Assembly: GCA_902489225.1 (NCBI GenBank)
Contig: CABTZA010000022.1
Location: 1-16,296 of the forward strand
Length of the DNA stretch: 16,296 bases
Source of the DNA: an uncultured Collinsella sp.
Lineage (GTDB): Bacteria > Actinomycetota > Coriobacteriia > Coriobacteriales > Coriobacteriaceae
Reading direction: 5' to 3'
Position numbers and translations under genes: made by a program. This document shows, one piece after another, positions 1-8,564 of this stretch; within the stretch, counting starts at the first letter, position 1, and each line of letters starts with the position of its first letter. The notes under the pieces were generated by a model. The model did no database searches. It worked only from the letters and a program-made list of their open reading frames with translations, and was not told the DNA's origin.

Positions 1-1
1 C

Positions 2-1677
<1,676 letters not shown>

Positions 1678-1678
<1 letters not shown>

Positions 1679-2826
1679 TGGCAGAGGCTTTAGAGGTAAC
1701 GCCCGCCGAGCTTGACGCGTTTGCGGACCGGCTCGGCGAGGTCGAGTCGTATCTCCATCTGGACGAGAAGCGCACCCGCGTGACCGAGCTCGAGGCCAAA
1801 AGCGTGGCTCCCGGCTTTTGGGATGACGCCGACGCCGCTCGCGCCACCATGGAGGAGATCGCGCGCGCCAAGGAAGACATCGCCGCCGTGGATACAGCGC
1901 GCGGCGAGCTTTCCGATGCCCGCGCGGCGCTGGAGCTTGCCGAGGAGATGGGGGATGACCCCGACGCCGCTGCCCTTCGTGAGGAGGCTGCGGCTACGGC
2001 AGAGCGCCTGGCCCGCGCCATCGACGAGCTTGAGCTTTCGAGCTGGTTTACCGGTGAGTTCGATCACGGCGATGCCATTGTGACCATCAAGCCCGGACAG
2101 GGTGGCCTGGAGGCCCAGGACTGGACCTTCATGCTCTTTAAGATGTACATGAAGTACTGCCAGCGTCGCGGCTGGAAGGTCACCATCAACGACTGTCCCG
2201 CGGCCGAGGTCATCGGCATCGACCGCGCGACCTTTACCGTCGAGGGCAAGGACGCATTTGGCATGCTGCGCGCCGAGGCCGGCGTCCACCGCTTGGTTCG
2301 CATTAGCCCCACCGACGACAAGAAGCGCCGCCAGACCACGTTTGCCGGCGTCGAGGTCATCCCCGTGCTACCCGATGATATCGACATCGAGATCAGTCCC
2401 GACGACATCCGCGTGGACGTGTACCACGCGAGCGGCCCGGGCGGTCAGGGCGTCAACACCACTGACTCCGCCGTGCGCGTGACGCATTTTCCCAGCGGCA
2501 TTGTGGTCACCTGCCAAAACGAGCGCAGCCAGATCCAGAACAAGGCCGCGTGCATGCAGATCCTCAAGGCTCGCCTGTATGAGATTGAGCTCGAGAAGCG
2601 CGCCGAAGCCCTGGATGAGATTCGCGGACCCAAGACCACGATTGGTTTTGGCAACCAGATTCGCAGCTACGTGCTCTACCCGTACCAGATGGTCAAGGAC
2701 CTACGCACGGGCGTGGAGACCAGCAATGTCGAGGCCGTTCTTGACGATGGCGACCTGGACCCGTTTGTTATTGGCTACCATCGTTGGGCCACCGGCAACG
2801 CCGATGCAGAAGGCTCGGAGGTCTAA
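1678..2826 (+). CDS. prfB: Peptide chain release factor 2 with variant SPT codon-reading tripeptide
   Basis: RF2 ends translation at UAA and UGA by triggering peptidyl-tRNA hydrolysis. The protein is 382 residues. It has an N-terminal helical domain, a decoding domain with the sequence RISPTDDKKRRQTTF (tripeptide at residues 210-212), and the catalytic GGQ loop (GPGGQGVNTTDSAVRVTH, GGQ at 255-257). The C-terminal block SYVLYPYQMVKDLRTGVET is typical of RF2, not RF1. The sequence resembles actinobacterial RF2, but the normally invariant SPF tripeptide is SPT; the codons agc ccc acc are unambiguous. Val207, three residues before the tripeptide and RF2-like, is retained where RF1 has Gln. The N-terminal region reads straight through in one frame, so the programmed +1 frameshift at an early UGA, known from E. 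coli prfB, is absent. The start ATG overlaps the secA stop. Confidence 0.97.
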
Positions 2827-2888
2827 AACATCGGGCAGCTTCAAGCCGATGCTAAGCCCAACGGTTGGACGGGTTTGTATCCAGAATA

Positions 2889-2911
2889 AACCCTGCGCAG
2901 GGGTGGTTTTT
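2889..2911 (+). terminator. Weak terminator candidate after secA-prfB
   Basis: A short stem (ACCCT at 2890-2894 with AGGG..T at 2899-2904, one bulged G, GCGC loop) is followed by GG and five T residues. It lies about 65 bases after the prfB stop. The stem is short, so the call is tentative. Confidence 0.4.
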
Positions 2912-2931
2912 GTCCGGCGAATCGGTAGAAT
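2904..2931 (+). promoter_or_regulatory. Possible promoter for the YitT-family gene
   Basis: A TAGAAT box (2926-2931) has a poor -35 candidate, TGGTTT, 16 bases upstream. Similar TAGACT and TAGAAT boxes occur before rnr (8521) and before the tRNA pair (13350). The predicted start near 2938 would put the strong hairpin at 2952-2979 inside the leader. Confidence 0.3.
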
Positions 2932-2951
2932 CGAATACAGCAAGAAGTTCG

Positions 2952-2979
2952 AAGCGCATCCGTTTGGGTGCGCTTTTTT
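2952..2979 (+). terminator. Strong intrinsic terminator abutting the yitT-like gene's ribosome binding site
   Basis: AAGCGCATCC (2952-2961) and GGGTGCGCTT (2966-2975) form a ten-pair stem (one G-T wobble) around the tetraloop GTTT, followed directly by TTTT. The ribosome binding site AGGGAGG of the next gene begins at 2981. It could end the secA-prfB transcript, or act as an attenuator for the downstream gene. Confidence 0.75.
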
Positions 2980-2991
2980 GAGGGAGGCAGC

Positions 2992-3882
2992 ATGGCATAT
3001 CGTCTGGACATCAAGCGCATTCTTTCGATGAACTTCTTTCACGACCTGCCCCAGATTATGTTGGGGTGCGCTCTGGCCGCTATTGCGACCGACCTGTTTT
3101 TGATTCCCAACGGCCTTGCTGCCGGTGGCGTTACGGGCCTTGCCACCATTATCCAGGCGGTCGGCGCATCGCGTGGCCTATCGCTTCCCGTTGGTATTCA
3201 GACGATCGTGATGAACGCCTTGCTGTTGTTGGTCGTTATGCGCGAGGGCGGCATGTTCTACGTGGTGCAGACCGCGACGGGCTTTGTGCTGCTGGGCTTC
3301 TTTACCGATCTGTTCGCCCCGTTTGTAGCACCTCTGGCGGATGCGGACCTGATGCTCCCTGCCATGTGGGGCGGCATTATTACGGGCATCGGTTACGGCA
3401 TGGTGTTGCGCGCCGGCGCCAACACCGGCGGCTCGGACACGATTGGCCAAATCATCTCGCGTAACACCTCACTGCCGGTGGGCTCGACCGTCATGGCGAT
3501 CGATGTTGCCGTATGCGCGCTGTCGGCTCCGGTCTTTTCAATCGAAAACGCACTATATGCAGGCCTTTCGATGGTCATTAGCGGCTACGTGATCGATGCC
3601 GTGGTCGATGGTGGCAACAAACGCCGTATGGTACTCATCATCTCGGACAAGTTCCCTGATATCGCTGCCGATATCATGTATGGCCTGGGTCGTGGTTGTA
3701 CCAAGTTTAAGGCGACTGGCATGTATTCGGGTGCCGAGAAGCCGGTGATTATGGTCATCGTGAGCCGTCGAGAGCTCAATACCCTCAAGACGATCGTGCG
3801 CGAGCGCGATCCTCACGCCATTGTGACGGTCGCTGACGTTACGGAAGCCTTCGGCGAGGGATTCAAGGACATTAGCGCGTAG
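2992..3882 (+). CDS. YitT/DUF2179-family integral membrane protein
   Basis: This 296-residue protein has an N-terminal membrane domain and a cytoplasmic C-terminal domain. Hydrophobic segments fall near residues 21-43, 64-85, 91-110, 121-141 and 165-185, matching the five-helix YitT layout. The glycine-rich stretch GMVLRAGANTGGSDTIGQII is characteristic of the family. The last 80 residues (IISDKFPDIAADIMYGLGRG, then GMYSGAEKPVIMVIVSRREL) match the DUF2179 domain, an ACT-like fold. No transport substrate is established for the family. The ATG at 2992 was chosen because AGGGAGG lies four bases upstream. An upstream in-frame start would fall inside the terminator stem. The gene sits alone between prfB and the transketolase pair. 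Family call is firm; function is unknown. Confidence 0.92.
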   Translation: MAYRLDIKRILSMNFFHDLPQIMLGCALAAIATDLFLIPNGLAAGGVTGLATIIQAVGASRGLSLPVGIQTIVMNALLLLVVMREGGMFYVVQTATGFVLLGFFTDLFAPFVAPLADADLMLPAMWGGIITGIGYGMVLRAGANTGGSDTIGQIISRNTSLPVGSTVMAIDVAVCALSAPVFSIENALYAGLSMVISGYVIDAVVDGGNKRRMVLIISDKFPDIAADIMYGLGRGCTKFKATGMYSGAEKPVIMVIVSRRELNTLKTIVRERDPHAIVTVADVTEAFGEGFKDISA

Positions 3883-4089
3883 GGGCGACCGCGTTCCATC
3901 CAAAAGACGTTCACATTGATAAACCGTTTCATCAGCGGTTCTGCCTGCTAAATTGTTCAAATAATGATAAAAACTCTGGTAAAGCCATCAGTTTCCAGCA
4001 TAATGAATGACGTACGTGCATTGCGGCTGTGTTGGGATTACCTTCGGTGCCGTGCGCATTTTGTCTAATGAGGATGAAAGGAAGGCACA

Positions 4090-4920
4090 ATGAGCGACGA
4101 AGAGCTCAAAAAGGTTGCCAACGAGGTAAGGAAGGGCATCGTCACCGGCGTGCACGCTGCCAAGTCCGGCCATCCGGGCGGTTCGCTCGGCGCTGCCGAC
4201 ATCATGACCTATCTGTACTTTGAGGAAATGAACGTCGACCCGGCCGACCCCCGCAAGGCCGACCGCGATCGCTTCGTGCTTTCCAAGGGTCACTGCGCGC
4301 CTGGTCTGTACGCCGTGCTCGCCGAGCGCGGATTCTTCCCCAAGGAGGATCTCGAGACGCTGCGCCATATCGGCAGCCACCTGCAGGGTCATCCCAACAT
4401 GAACGACACCCCGGGCGTCGACATGTCCACCGGCTCGCTCGGCCAGGGCATTTCCGCCGCCGTGGGCATGGCCGTTGCCGCCAAGCACTGGGGCGACGAC
4501 TATCGCACCTACGCCCTGCTGGGCGACGGCGAGAGCGAGGAGGGCCAGGTCTGGGAGGCCGCCATGTTTGCCGGCAACCAGCAGCTCGACAACCTCTGCG
4601 TGATCGTCGACCATAACGGCCTGCAGATCGACGGCCCCGTCGAGGAGGTCAACGACCCCATGCCGCTCGCCGACAAGTTCCGCGCGTTCAAGTTTCACGT
4701 GGTGGAGCTCGCCGACGGCAACGACTTCGACCAGATCCGCGCCGCCTTTGCCGAGGCTCGCGCTACCAAGGGCCAGCCGACCGCCATCATCGCCGAGACC
4801 ATGAAGGGCAAGGGCGTTTCCTTTATGGAGAACCAGGTTGGTTGGCACGGCAAGGCCCCCAACGATGAACAGTTTGAGCAGGCCATGGCAGAGCTCACGG
4901 CCGCCGGAGAGGAGCTCTAG
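4090..4920 (+). CDS. Transketolase, N-terminal (thiamine diphosphate-binding) subunit
   Basis: Transketolase moves two-carbon units between sugar phosphates in the non-oxidative pentose phosphate pathway. This 276-residue half carries the pyrophosphate-binding domain. The thiamine diphosphate motif starts GDGESEEGQVWEAAMFAG (GDG at residues 145-147) and ends near DHNGLQ. Other family signatures are HPGGSLGAADIMTYLYF, SKGHCAPGLYAVLAERGFF and STGSLGQGISAAVGMAVA. The start follows AAAGGAAGG at good spacing. Only one base separates its TAG from the ATG of the C-terminal subunit gene, so the pair is an operon and the proteins should form one enzyme. Split transketolases are common in anaerobic Gram-positives, archaea and related lineages, so this is not a broken gene. 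Confidence 0.95.
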   Translation: MSDEELKKVANEVRKGIVTGVHAAKSGHPGGSLGAADIMTYLYFEEMNVDPADPRKADRDRFVLSKGHCAPGLYAVLAERGFFPKEDLETLRHIGSHLQGHPNMNDTPGVDMSTGSLGQGISAAVGMAVAAKHWGDDYRTYALLGDGESEEGQVWEAAMFAGNQQLDNLCVIVDHNGLQIDGPVEEVNDPMPLADKFRAFKFHVVELADGNDFDQIRAAFAEARATKGQPTAIIAETMKGKGVSFMENQVGWHGKAPNDEQFEQAMAELTAAGEEL

Positions 4921-4921
4921 G

Positions 4922-5863
4922 ATGGCAGACGTCAAAAAAATCGCCACGCGCGTAAGCTACGGCGAGGCCCTCGTCGAGCTCGCCAACGAGCACGATGACT
5001 TTGTGGTCCTCGACGCCGACCTGGCCGCCGCCACGCAGACCGGCAAGTTCAAGGCCGCCTGCCCCGATCGTTTCTTCGATGTGGGCATTGCCGAGAGCAA
5101 CCTGATGGGTGTTGCCGCCGGTATCGCAACCACCGGTCGCGTTGCCTTTGCGAGCAGCTTTGCCATGTTTGCCGCCGGCCGCGCTTTTGAGCAGGTCCGT
5201 AACTCCATCGGCTACCCGCACCTCAACGTTAAGATCGGTGCCACGCACGCCGGTATCTCGGTGGGCGAGGATGGCGCCACGCACCAGTGCTGCGAGGATA
5301 TCGCCCTCATGCGCGTCATCCCCGGCATGACTGTGATCGTTCCTGCCGACGACGTCGAGGCCCGCGCCGTGACGCGCGCCGCCTACGAGTGCGACGGCCC
5401 CGTGTACATGCGCTTCGCCCGTTTGGCCTCGCCGGTTATCAACGACCCCGAGACCTACAAGTTCGAGTTGGGTAAGGGCATTGTCATGCGCGAGGGCGCC
5501 GATGTGACCATCATCGCCTGCGGCCTGATGGTCGGCGAGGCTCTCGAGGCCGCCGAGCAGCTCGCTGCTGAGGGTATCGACGCTGAGGTCATCAACATGC
5601 ACACCATCAAGCCCATCGATGCCGACCTGATCGTCAAGAGCGCCACCAAGACCGGCCACGTCGTGACCGTCGAGGAGCACTCCGTGATCGGTGGCCTGGG
5701 CAGCGCCGTTGCCGACGTCCTGTGCGAGCAGTGCCCGACGCCGCTCAAGAAGATCGGCGTCAACGACACCTTCGGCGAGTCCGGCCCGGGTGCCGAACTC
5801 CTGCACAAGTACGGCCTGGACGCCGCCAACATCGTGGCGACCACCAAGGAGTTCTTGGCCTAG
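4922..5863 (+). CDS. Transketolase, C-terminal (pyrimidine-binding) subunit
   Basis: This 313-residue partner of the upstream gene carries the pyrimidine-binding and C-terminal domains. FDVGIAESNLMGVAAGIA contains Glu58, the likely glutamate that activates the thiamine diphosphate aminopyrimidine ring. GATHAGISVGEDGATHQC and EDIALMRVIPGMTVIVPAD follow as in transketolase and DXS-type enzymes. The C-terminal block VTVEEHSVIGGLGSAVADVL is typical. The ATG at 4922 is preferred over an in-frame upstream start inside the first subunit gene, because GAGAGGAG lies just upstream and ADVKKIATRVSYGEALVELA is the usual N terminus. A 17-pair terminator follows 44 bases after the stop. Confidence 0.95.
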   Translation: MADVKKIATRVSYGEALVELANEHDDFVVLDADLAAATQTGKFKAACPDRFFDVGIAESNLMGVAAGIATTGRVAFASSFAMFAAGRAFEQVRNSIGYPHLNVKIGATHAGISVGEDGATHQCCEDIALMRVIPGMTVIVPADDVEARAVTRAAYECDGPVYMRFARLASPVINDPETYKFELGKGIVMREGADVTIIACGLMVGEALEAAEQLAAEGIDAEVINMHTIKPIDADLIVKSATKTGHVVTVEEHSVIGGLGSAVADVLCEQCPTPLKKIGVNDTFGESGPGAELLHKYGLDAANIVATTKEFLA

Positions 5864-5907
5864 GACAAGACGAGGCAAAGTATCGCCTCAGCAACCGTAT
5901 GCAATCC

Positions 5908-5945
5908 AAAACAGGGGCGTCCTCAAAGAGGACGCCCCTGTTTTT
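5908..5945 (+). terminator. Strong intrinsic terminator of the transketolase operon
   Basis: A perfect 17-pair stem (5908-5924 with 5928-5944) has a three-base AAA loop and ends in a five-T run. Because A and T runs flank both sides, it could also work on the opposite strand. Confidence 0.92.
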
Positions 5946-6087
5946 GTCGGCAACAAACAAATTAGGCCCGCACCAAGCAAGGGCTTTCTCCGGGAAACGG
6001 GCCCAGACCAGCAAAGTGCAATTCAGACCCTCCCAACTTTGTGTTCACGGCATCTCAAGCTGGTGCGTCGGCCCCCTAGTAGTCGCA
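5946..6087. other. Non-coding stretch with nested short inverted repeats
   Basis: No convincing gene is present. GGCCCG near 5963 pairs with CGGGCC near 5998. ACCAGC (6007-6012) pairs with GCTGGT (6059-6064) and encloses CAAAGT paired with ACTTTG. This nesting suggests a folded RNA or remnant repeat, but the stems are short and I do not recognise a known RNA family. Confidence 0.35.
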
Positions 6088-6210
6088 GGCCGGACACAGG
6101 GCTACTTTCCAAATCTTTCCGCAGGACGGAGGAGCCCCCGCCGCACGCAGTGCGCAGCGGAGGCTCCGACATGTCCGAGGACGATTTGGAGAGTAACCCT
6201 GTGTCCGGCC
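6088..6210. repeat. Large imperfect palindrome (123 bp) upstream of ftsE
   Basis: The outer 28-base arms, 6088-6115 and 6183-6210, are inverted copies matching at 26 of 28 positions; one of the two differences would still pair as G-U in RNA. Further in, GGAGCC (6131-6136) pairs with GGCTCC (6162-6167), and CGCAC (6142-6146) pairs with GTGCG (6150-6154) around a GCA loop. The whole unit can fold as one long interrupted hairpin. There is no T run at either end, so it is not a standard terminator. It may be a MITE-like or REP-like element, or a structured RNA. Confidence 0.75.
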
Positions 6211-6259
6211 GGAGGGACCCAAACACGGCCATGCTTCTTATGTGCAGCAAAGCTAATGC

Positions 6260-6268
6260 TGCTAAAAT
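6260..6268 (+). promoter_or_regulatory. Extended -10 promoter for ftsEX
   Basis: TGCTAAAAT is an extended -10 box (TG, one base, TAAAAT). A good -35 is not visible; TTCTTA (6235-6240) is too far away. The likely start is near 6275, about 40 bases before the GTG of ftsE. Confidence 0.5.
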
Positions 6269-6313
6269 ACTAAGCGCTCATGTAGTTTAAACGCACGACG
6301 ATAAGGAGCACCA

Positions 6314-7534
6314 GTGGGTAACCACTTCCGTACCTCCGGTGCGGGCGATGATGCCCCCAAGACGCAGGTAGGCGTCCAGGGCAGTCGTTTCGCCACTCCG
6401 GATTCAGAGGGCCAGCCTGTTGCTCAGGCCCCCGCTCAGCCGGCAGATCAGGCACAGCCGGCATCCGATCCCTTTGCCTACAATCCAACCAGCGATGTCG
6501 CGCTTTCCGGCACGGCGGGTTTTGAGCCCGTTCAGGCCGTGACCGCTCGCGTGGAGCAGCCTCAGGCTGGTGCCGCCACGCCGCAGCCTACCATGGCCGG
6601 CATTCCCGACCCCATGGCCCCTGCGACGCCGGCTCCTCAGCCTGCGCAGTCCGGTCTCTTTGCCGCTATTCCCGACCCCACGCAGCCTGCTGCCCCGGTG
6701 GTCGAGAGCGATCAGGCCGCCGAGGTCGCAAGCCTCGATAACGCGCTCAACAACCCCGATTTTACGTCGGTGTTTGCGCCCATCGATCCGCAGGCCAGCC
6801 GCAAGAAGATGGCCAAGCAGGCCGGTGTCGAGCCCGTTATCCTTATGGAGCATGTCACCAAGATCTATCCGGCACAGCCCAACAAGCCTGCACTCGACGA
6901 CATCAACATCGAGATCTATCCGGGCGAGTTCGTCTTCCTGGTCGGTCACTCCGGTTCGGGTAAGACCACGCTGCTGTCGACGCTCAACCGCGACGTCAAG
7001 CCGACGAGCGGCCGCATCCTGGTTGCCGGTCAGGATCTCATGAAGATCAAGAACCGCAAGGTTCCGTTCCTGCGCCGCCAGATTGGCGCCGTGTTCCAGG
7101 ACTTTAAGCTTCTGCCGCAAAAGACCGCCTACGAAAACGTGGCGTTTGCCCTTCAGTGCATCGGCAAGCCCAAGGGCGTCATTCGCAGCCAGGTGCCCGA
7201 GGTGCTGCGTCTGGTCGGTCTGGCCGATCAGATGGACTCGCTGCCCGACCAGCTTTCCGGTGGCGAGCAGCAGCGCGTTGCCGTCGCCCGCGCTATGGTC
7301 AACCGTCCGCCGCTGCTGATCTGCGACGAGCCCACGGGTAACCTCGACCCGGCGATCTCGCTGGGCATCATGAAGCTGCTCGAGCGTATTAACCGCACCG
7401 GCACCACCGTGATCGTCGCCACGCACGACCGCGAGATGGTCGATAGCATGCACCGTCGCGTGATCGCCCTTGAGGGCGGCCACGTTATCCGCGACCAGGA
7501 GAGGGGAGGTTACGGCAACTATGGCACCAACTAA
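6314..7534 (+). CDS. ftsE: Cell division ATP-binding protein FtsE with long N-terminal extension
   Basis: FtsE is the ATPase of the FtsEX complex, which regulates peptidoglycan hydrolases at the septum. The protein is 406 residues, against about 220-230 for typical FtsE. Residues 1-174 are a low-complexity Pro/Ala/Gln-rich region with repeated IPDP motifs, probably disordered. The ABC domain begins near Val175. It has Walker A GHSGSGKTT (Lys217), Q-loop VFQDFKLLP, signature LSGGEQQR (314-321), Walker B LLICDEPTG (Glu339) and switch His in ATHD. The FtsE-like segment RRQIGAVFQDFKLLPQKTAY supports the name, as does ftsX directly downstream with a 14-base overlap. The GTG start at 6314 follows AAGGAG at five bases and lies 40 bases after an extended -10 box, so the extension appears to be translated. 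An internal start near the ABC domain cannot be excluded. Confidence 0.93.
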   Translation: MGNHFRTSGAGDDAPKTQVGVQGSRFATPDSEGQPVAQAPAQPADQAQPASDPFAYNPTSDVALSGTAGFEPVQAVTARVEQPQAGAATPQPTMAGIPDPMAPATPAPQPAQSGLFAAIPDPTQPAAPVVESDQAAEVASLDNALNNPDFTSVFAPIDPQASRKKMAKQAGVEPVILMEHVTKIYPAQPNKPALDDINIEIYPGEFVFLVGHSGSGKTTLLSTLNRDVKPTSGRILVAGQDLMKIKNRKVPFLRRQIGAVFQDFKLLPQKTAYENVAFALQCIGKPKGVIRSQVPEVLRLVGLADQMDSLPDQLSGGEQQRVAVARAMVNRPPLLICDEPTGNLDPAISLGIMKLLERINRTGTTVIVATHDREMVDSMHRRVIALEGGHVIRDQERGGYGNYGTN

Positions 7535-8441
7535 CGTGGGCTACTCCTTCAAAGAGGCAATCAGCCACTTCTTCCGTAACTGGACTACCTCGCTCGGCGC
7601 CGTCATCACGATCTTCCTTTCGCTGTTTATCATCGGCCTGTTCATCATGGGCTCCGCGATGCTGAACTCCGTGATCGGCACCGTCGAGGATCAGGTTGTC
7701 ATCAACGCGTTCATTAGCGATGACGCCGATCAGGCCGATGTTCAGGCTTTTGAGGCCGAGCTTAAGACGTGGAGCAACGTCAAGTCCGTGACCTATAAGG
7801 ACAAGGACGACGCGCTGGCCGAGTATACGAGCAAGATGTCGGGCAACGCCGACGCCACCATGAGCGCGCTCGATGGCCAGAACCCGCTGCCGGCTTCGTT
7901 TGCAATTGAGATGGACGATCCGTCCAAGGTCGAGAGCACGGCCAAAAAGCTCAAGAAGGATGCCGATTTCCAGAAGATCGCGGATGACGGCGACGTCAAC
8001 GCGAGCGTGCTGTACGGCCAGGAGGAAGTGAGCCGCCTGTTCCAGGTGACCAACTATATCCGCATCGCCGCCGTGGTGCTCGTTGGCCTTCTGACCTTTA
8101 TCGCTTTCATCTTCATCAACAACACGATTCGCCTATCCATCACGGCGCGTCGTCGTGAGATTGCGATTATGCGTCTGGTCGGCGCCAGCAACGGCTTCAT
8201 TCGCGGCCCGTTTATCACCGAGGGCGTACTGCAGGCCATTTTGGGCTCGCTGCTTTCCATCGGCGTTCTGGAGCTGCTGCGCAATTTGATGATTCCGCGT
8301 CTGCAGGAGAGCATCGGCTGGATGTCGTTTGCCCTGCCGATGCAGTACTACCTGGTGACCTATGCTGCGCTGATTCTGGTCGGCGTGATTATCGGTCTCT
8401 TTGGTTCTGCCATCGCCATGCGCCGCTACCTGCGCGTGTAG
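7521..8441 (+). CDS. ftsX: Cell division permease-like protein FtsX
   Basis: FtsX is the membrane partner of FtsE and passes ATPase state to extracellular cell-wall hydrolase activators. The 306-residue protein begins GYSFKEAISHFFRNW, the typical cytoplasmic FtsX N terminus. A first membrane helix lies near residues 26-50, followed by an extracellular domain of about 120 residues and three further helices (roughly 175-200, 230-250, 275-300). RRREIAIMRLVGASNGFIRGPF is the conserved loop that couples to the ATPase. The ATG at 7521 gives a 14-base overlap with ftsE and follows GGGGAGG, with a rather long 12-base spacing. An in-frame TTG further upstream would lie deep inside ftsE and adds residues unlike the family. 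Confidence 0.95.
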   Translation: MAPTNVGYSFKEAISHFFRNWTTSLGAVITIFLSLFIIGLFIMGSAMLNSVIGTVEDQVVINAFISDDADQADVQAFEAELKTWSNVKSVTYKDKDDALAEYTSKMSGNADATMSALDGQNPLPASFAIEMDDPSKVESTAKKLKKDADFQKIADDGDVNASVLYGQEEVSRLFQVTNYIRIAAVVLVGLLTFIAFIFINNTIRLSITARRREIAIMRLVGASNGFIRGPFITEGVLQAILGSLLSIGVLELLRNLMIPRLQESIGWMSFALPMQYYLVTYAALILVGVIIGLFGSAIAMRRYLRV

Positions 8442-8466
8442 GCATGCCTGGAATTCATCCCTTCCA

Positions 8467-8500
8467 ACGGGTCGTCTCTTATGGGGCGGCCCGTTTTTTG
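8467..8500 (+). terminator. Intrinsic terminator of ftsEX
   Basis: ACGGGTCG (8467-8474) pairs with CGGCCCGT (8487-8494), one wobble, followed by a run of Ts. It lies 25 bases after the ftsX stop. Confidence 0.85.
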
Positions 8501-8526
8501 TCCCCTAGGGATGATTTGGGTAGACT
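8499..8526 (+). promoter_or_regulatory. Likely rnr promoter overlapping the ftsX terminator tail
   Basis: TTGTCC (8499-8504), 16 bases, then TAGACT (8521-8526). The -35 box overlaps the terminator T run. The predicted start is about 30 bases before the rnr ATG. Confidence 0.4.
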
Positions 8527-8564
8527 CTTGGGATGTAAACGGCAATCGATAGTTAGGAGGCGCC

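Noticed and set aside
4090..5863. Transketolase broken by a frameshift or stop mutation
   Set aside because: Each half has its own ribosome binding site and start, complete domains, and the split is at the usual place for two-subunit transketolases.
6404..7483. Long minus-strand open frame opposite ftsE, and similar ones opposite the transketolase genes
   Set aside because: They are by-products of high-GC codon bias in the real genes; their translations are low-complexity and have no start signals.
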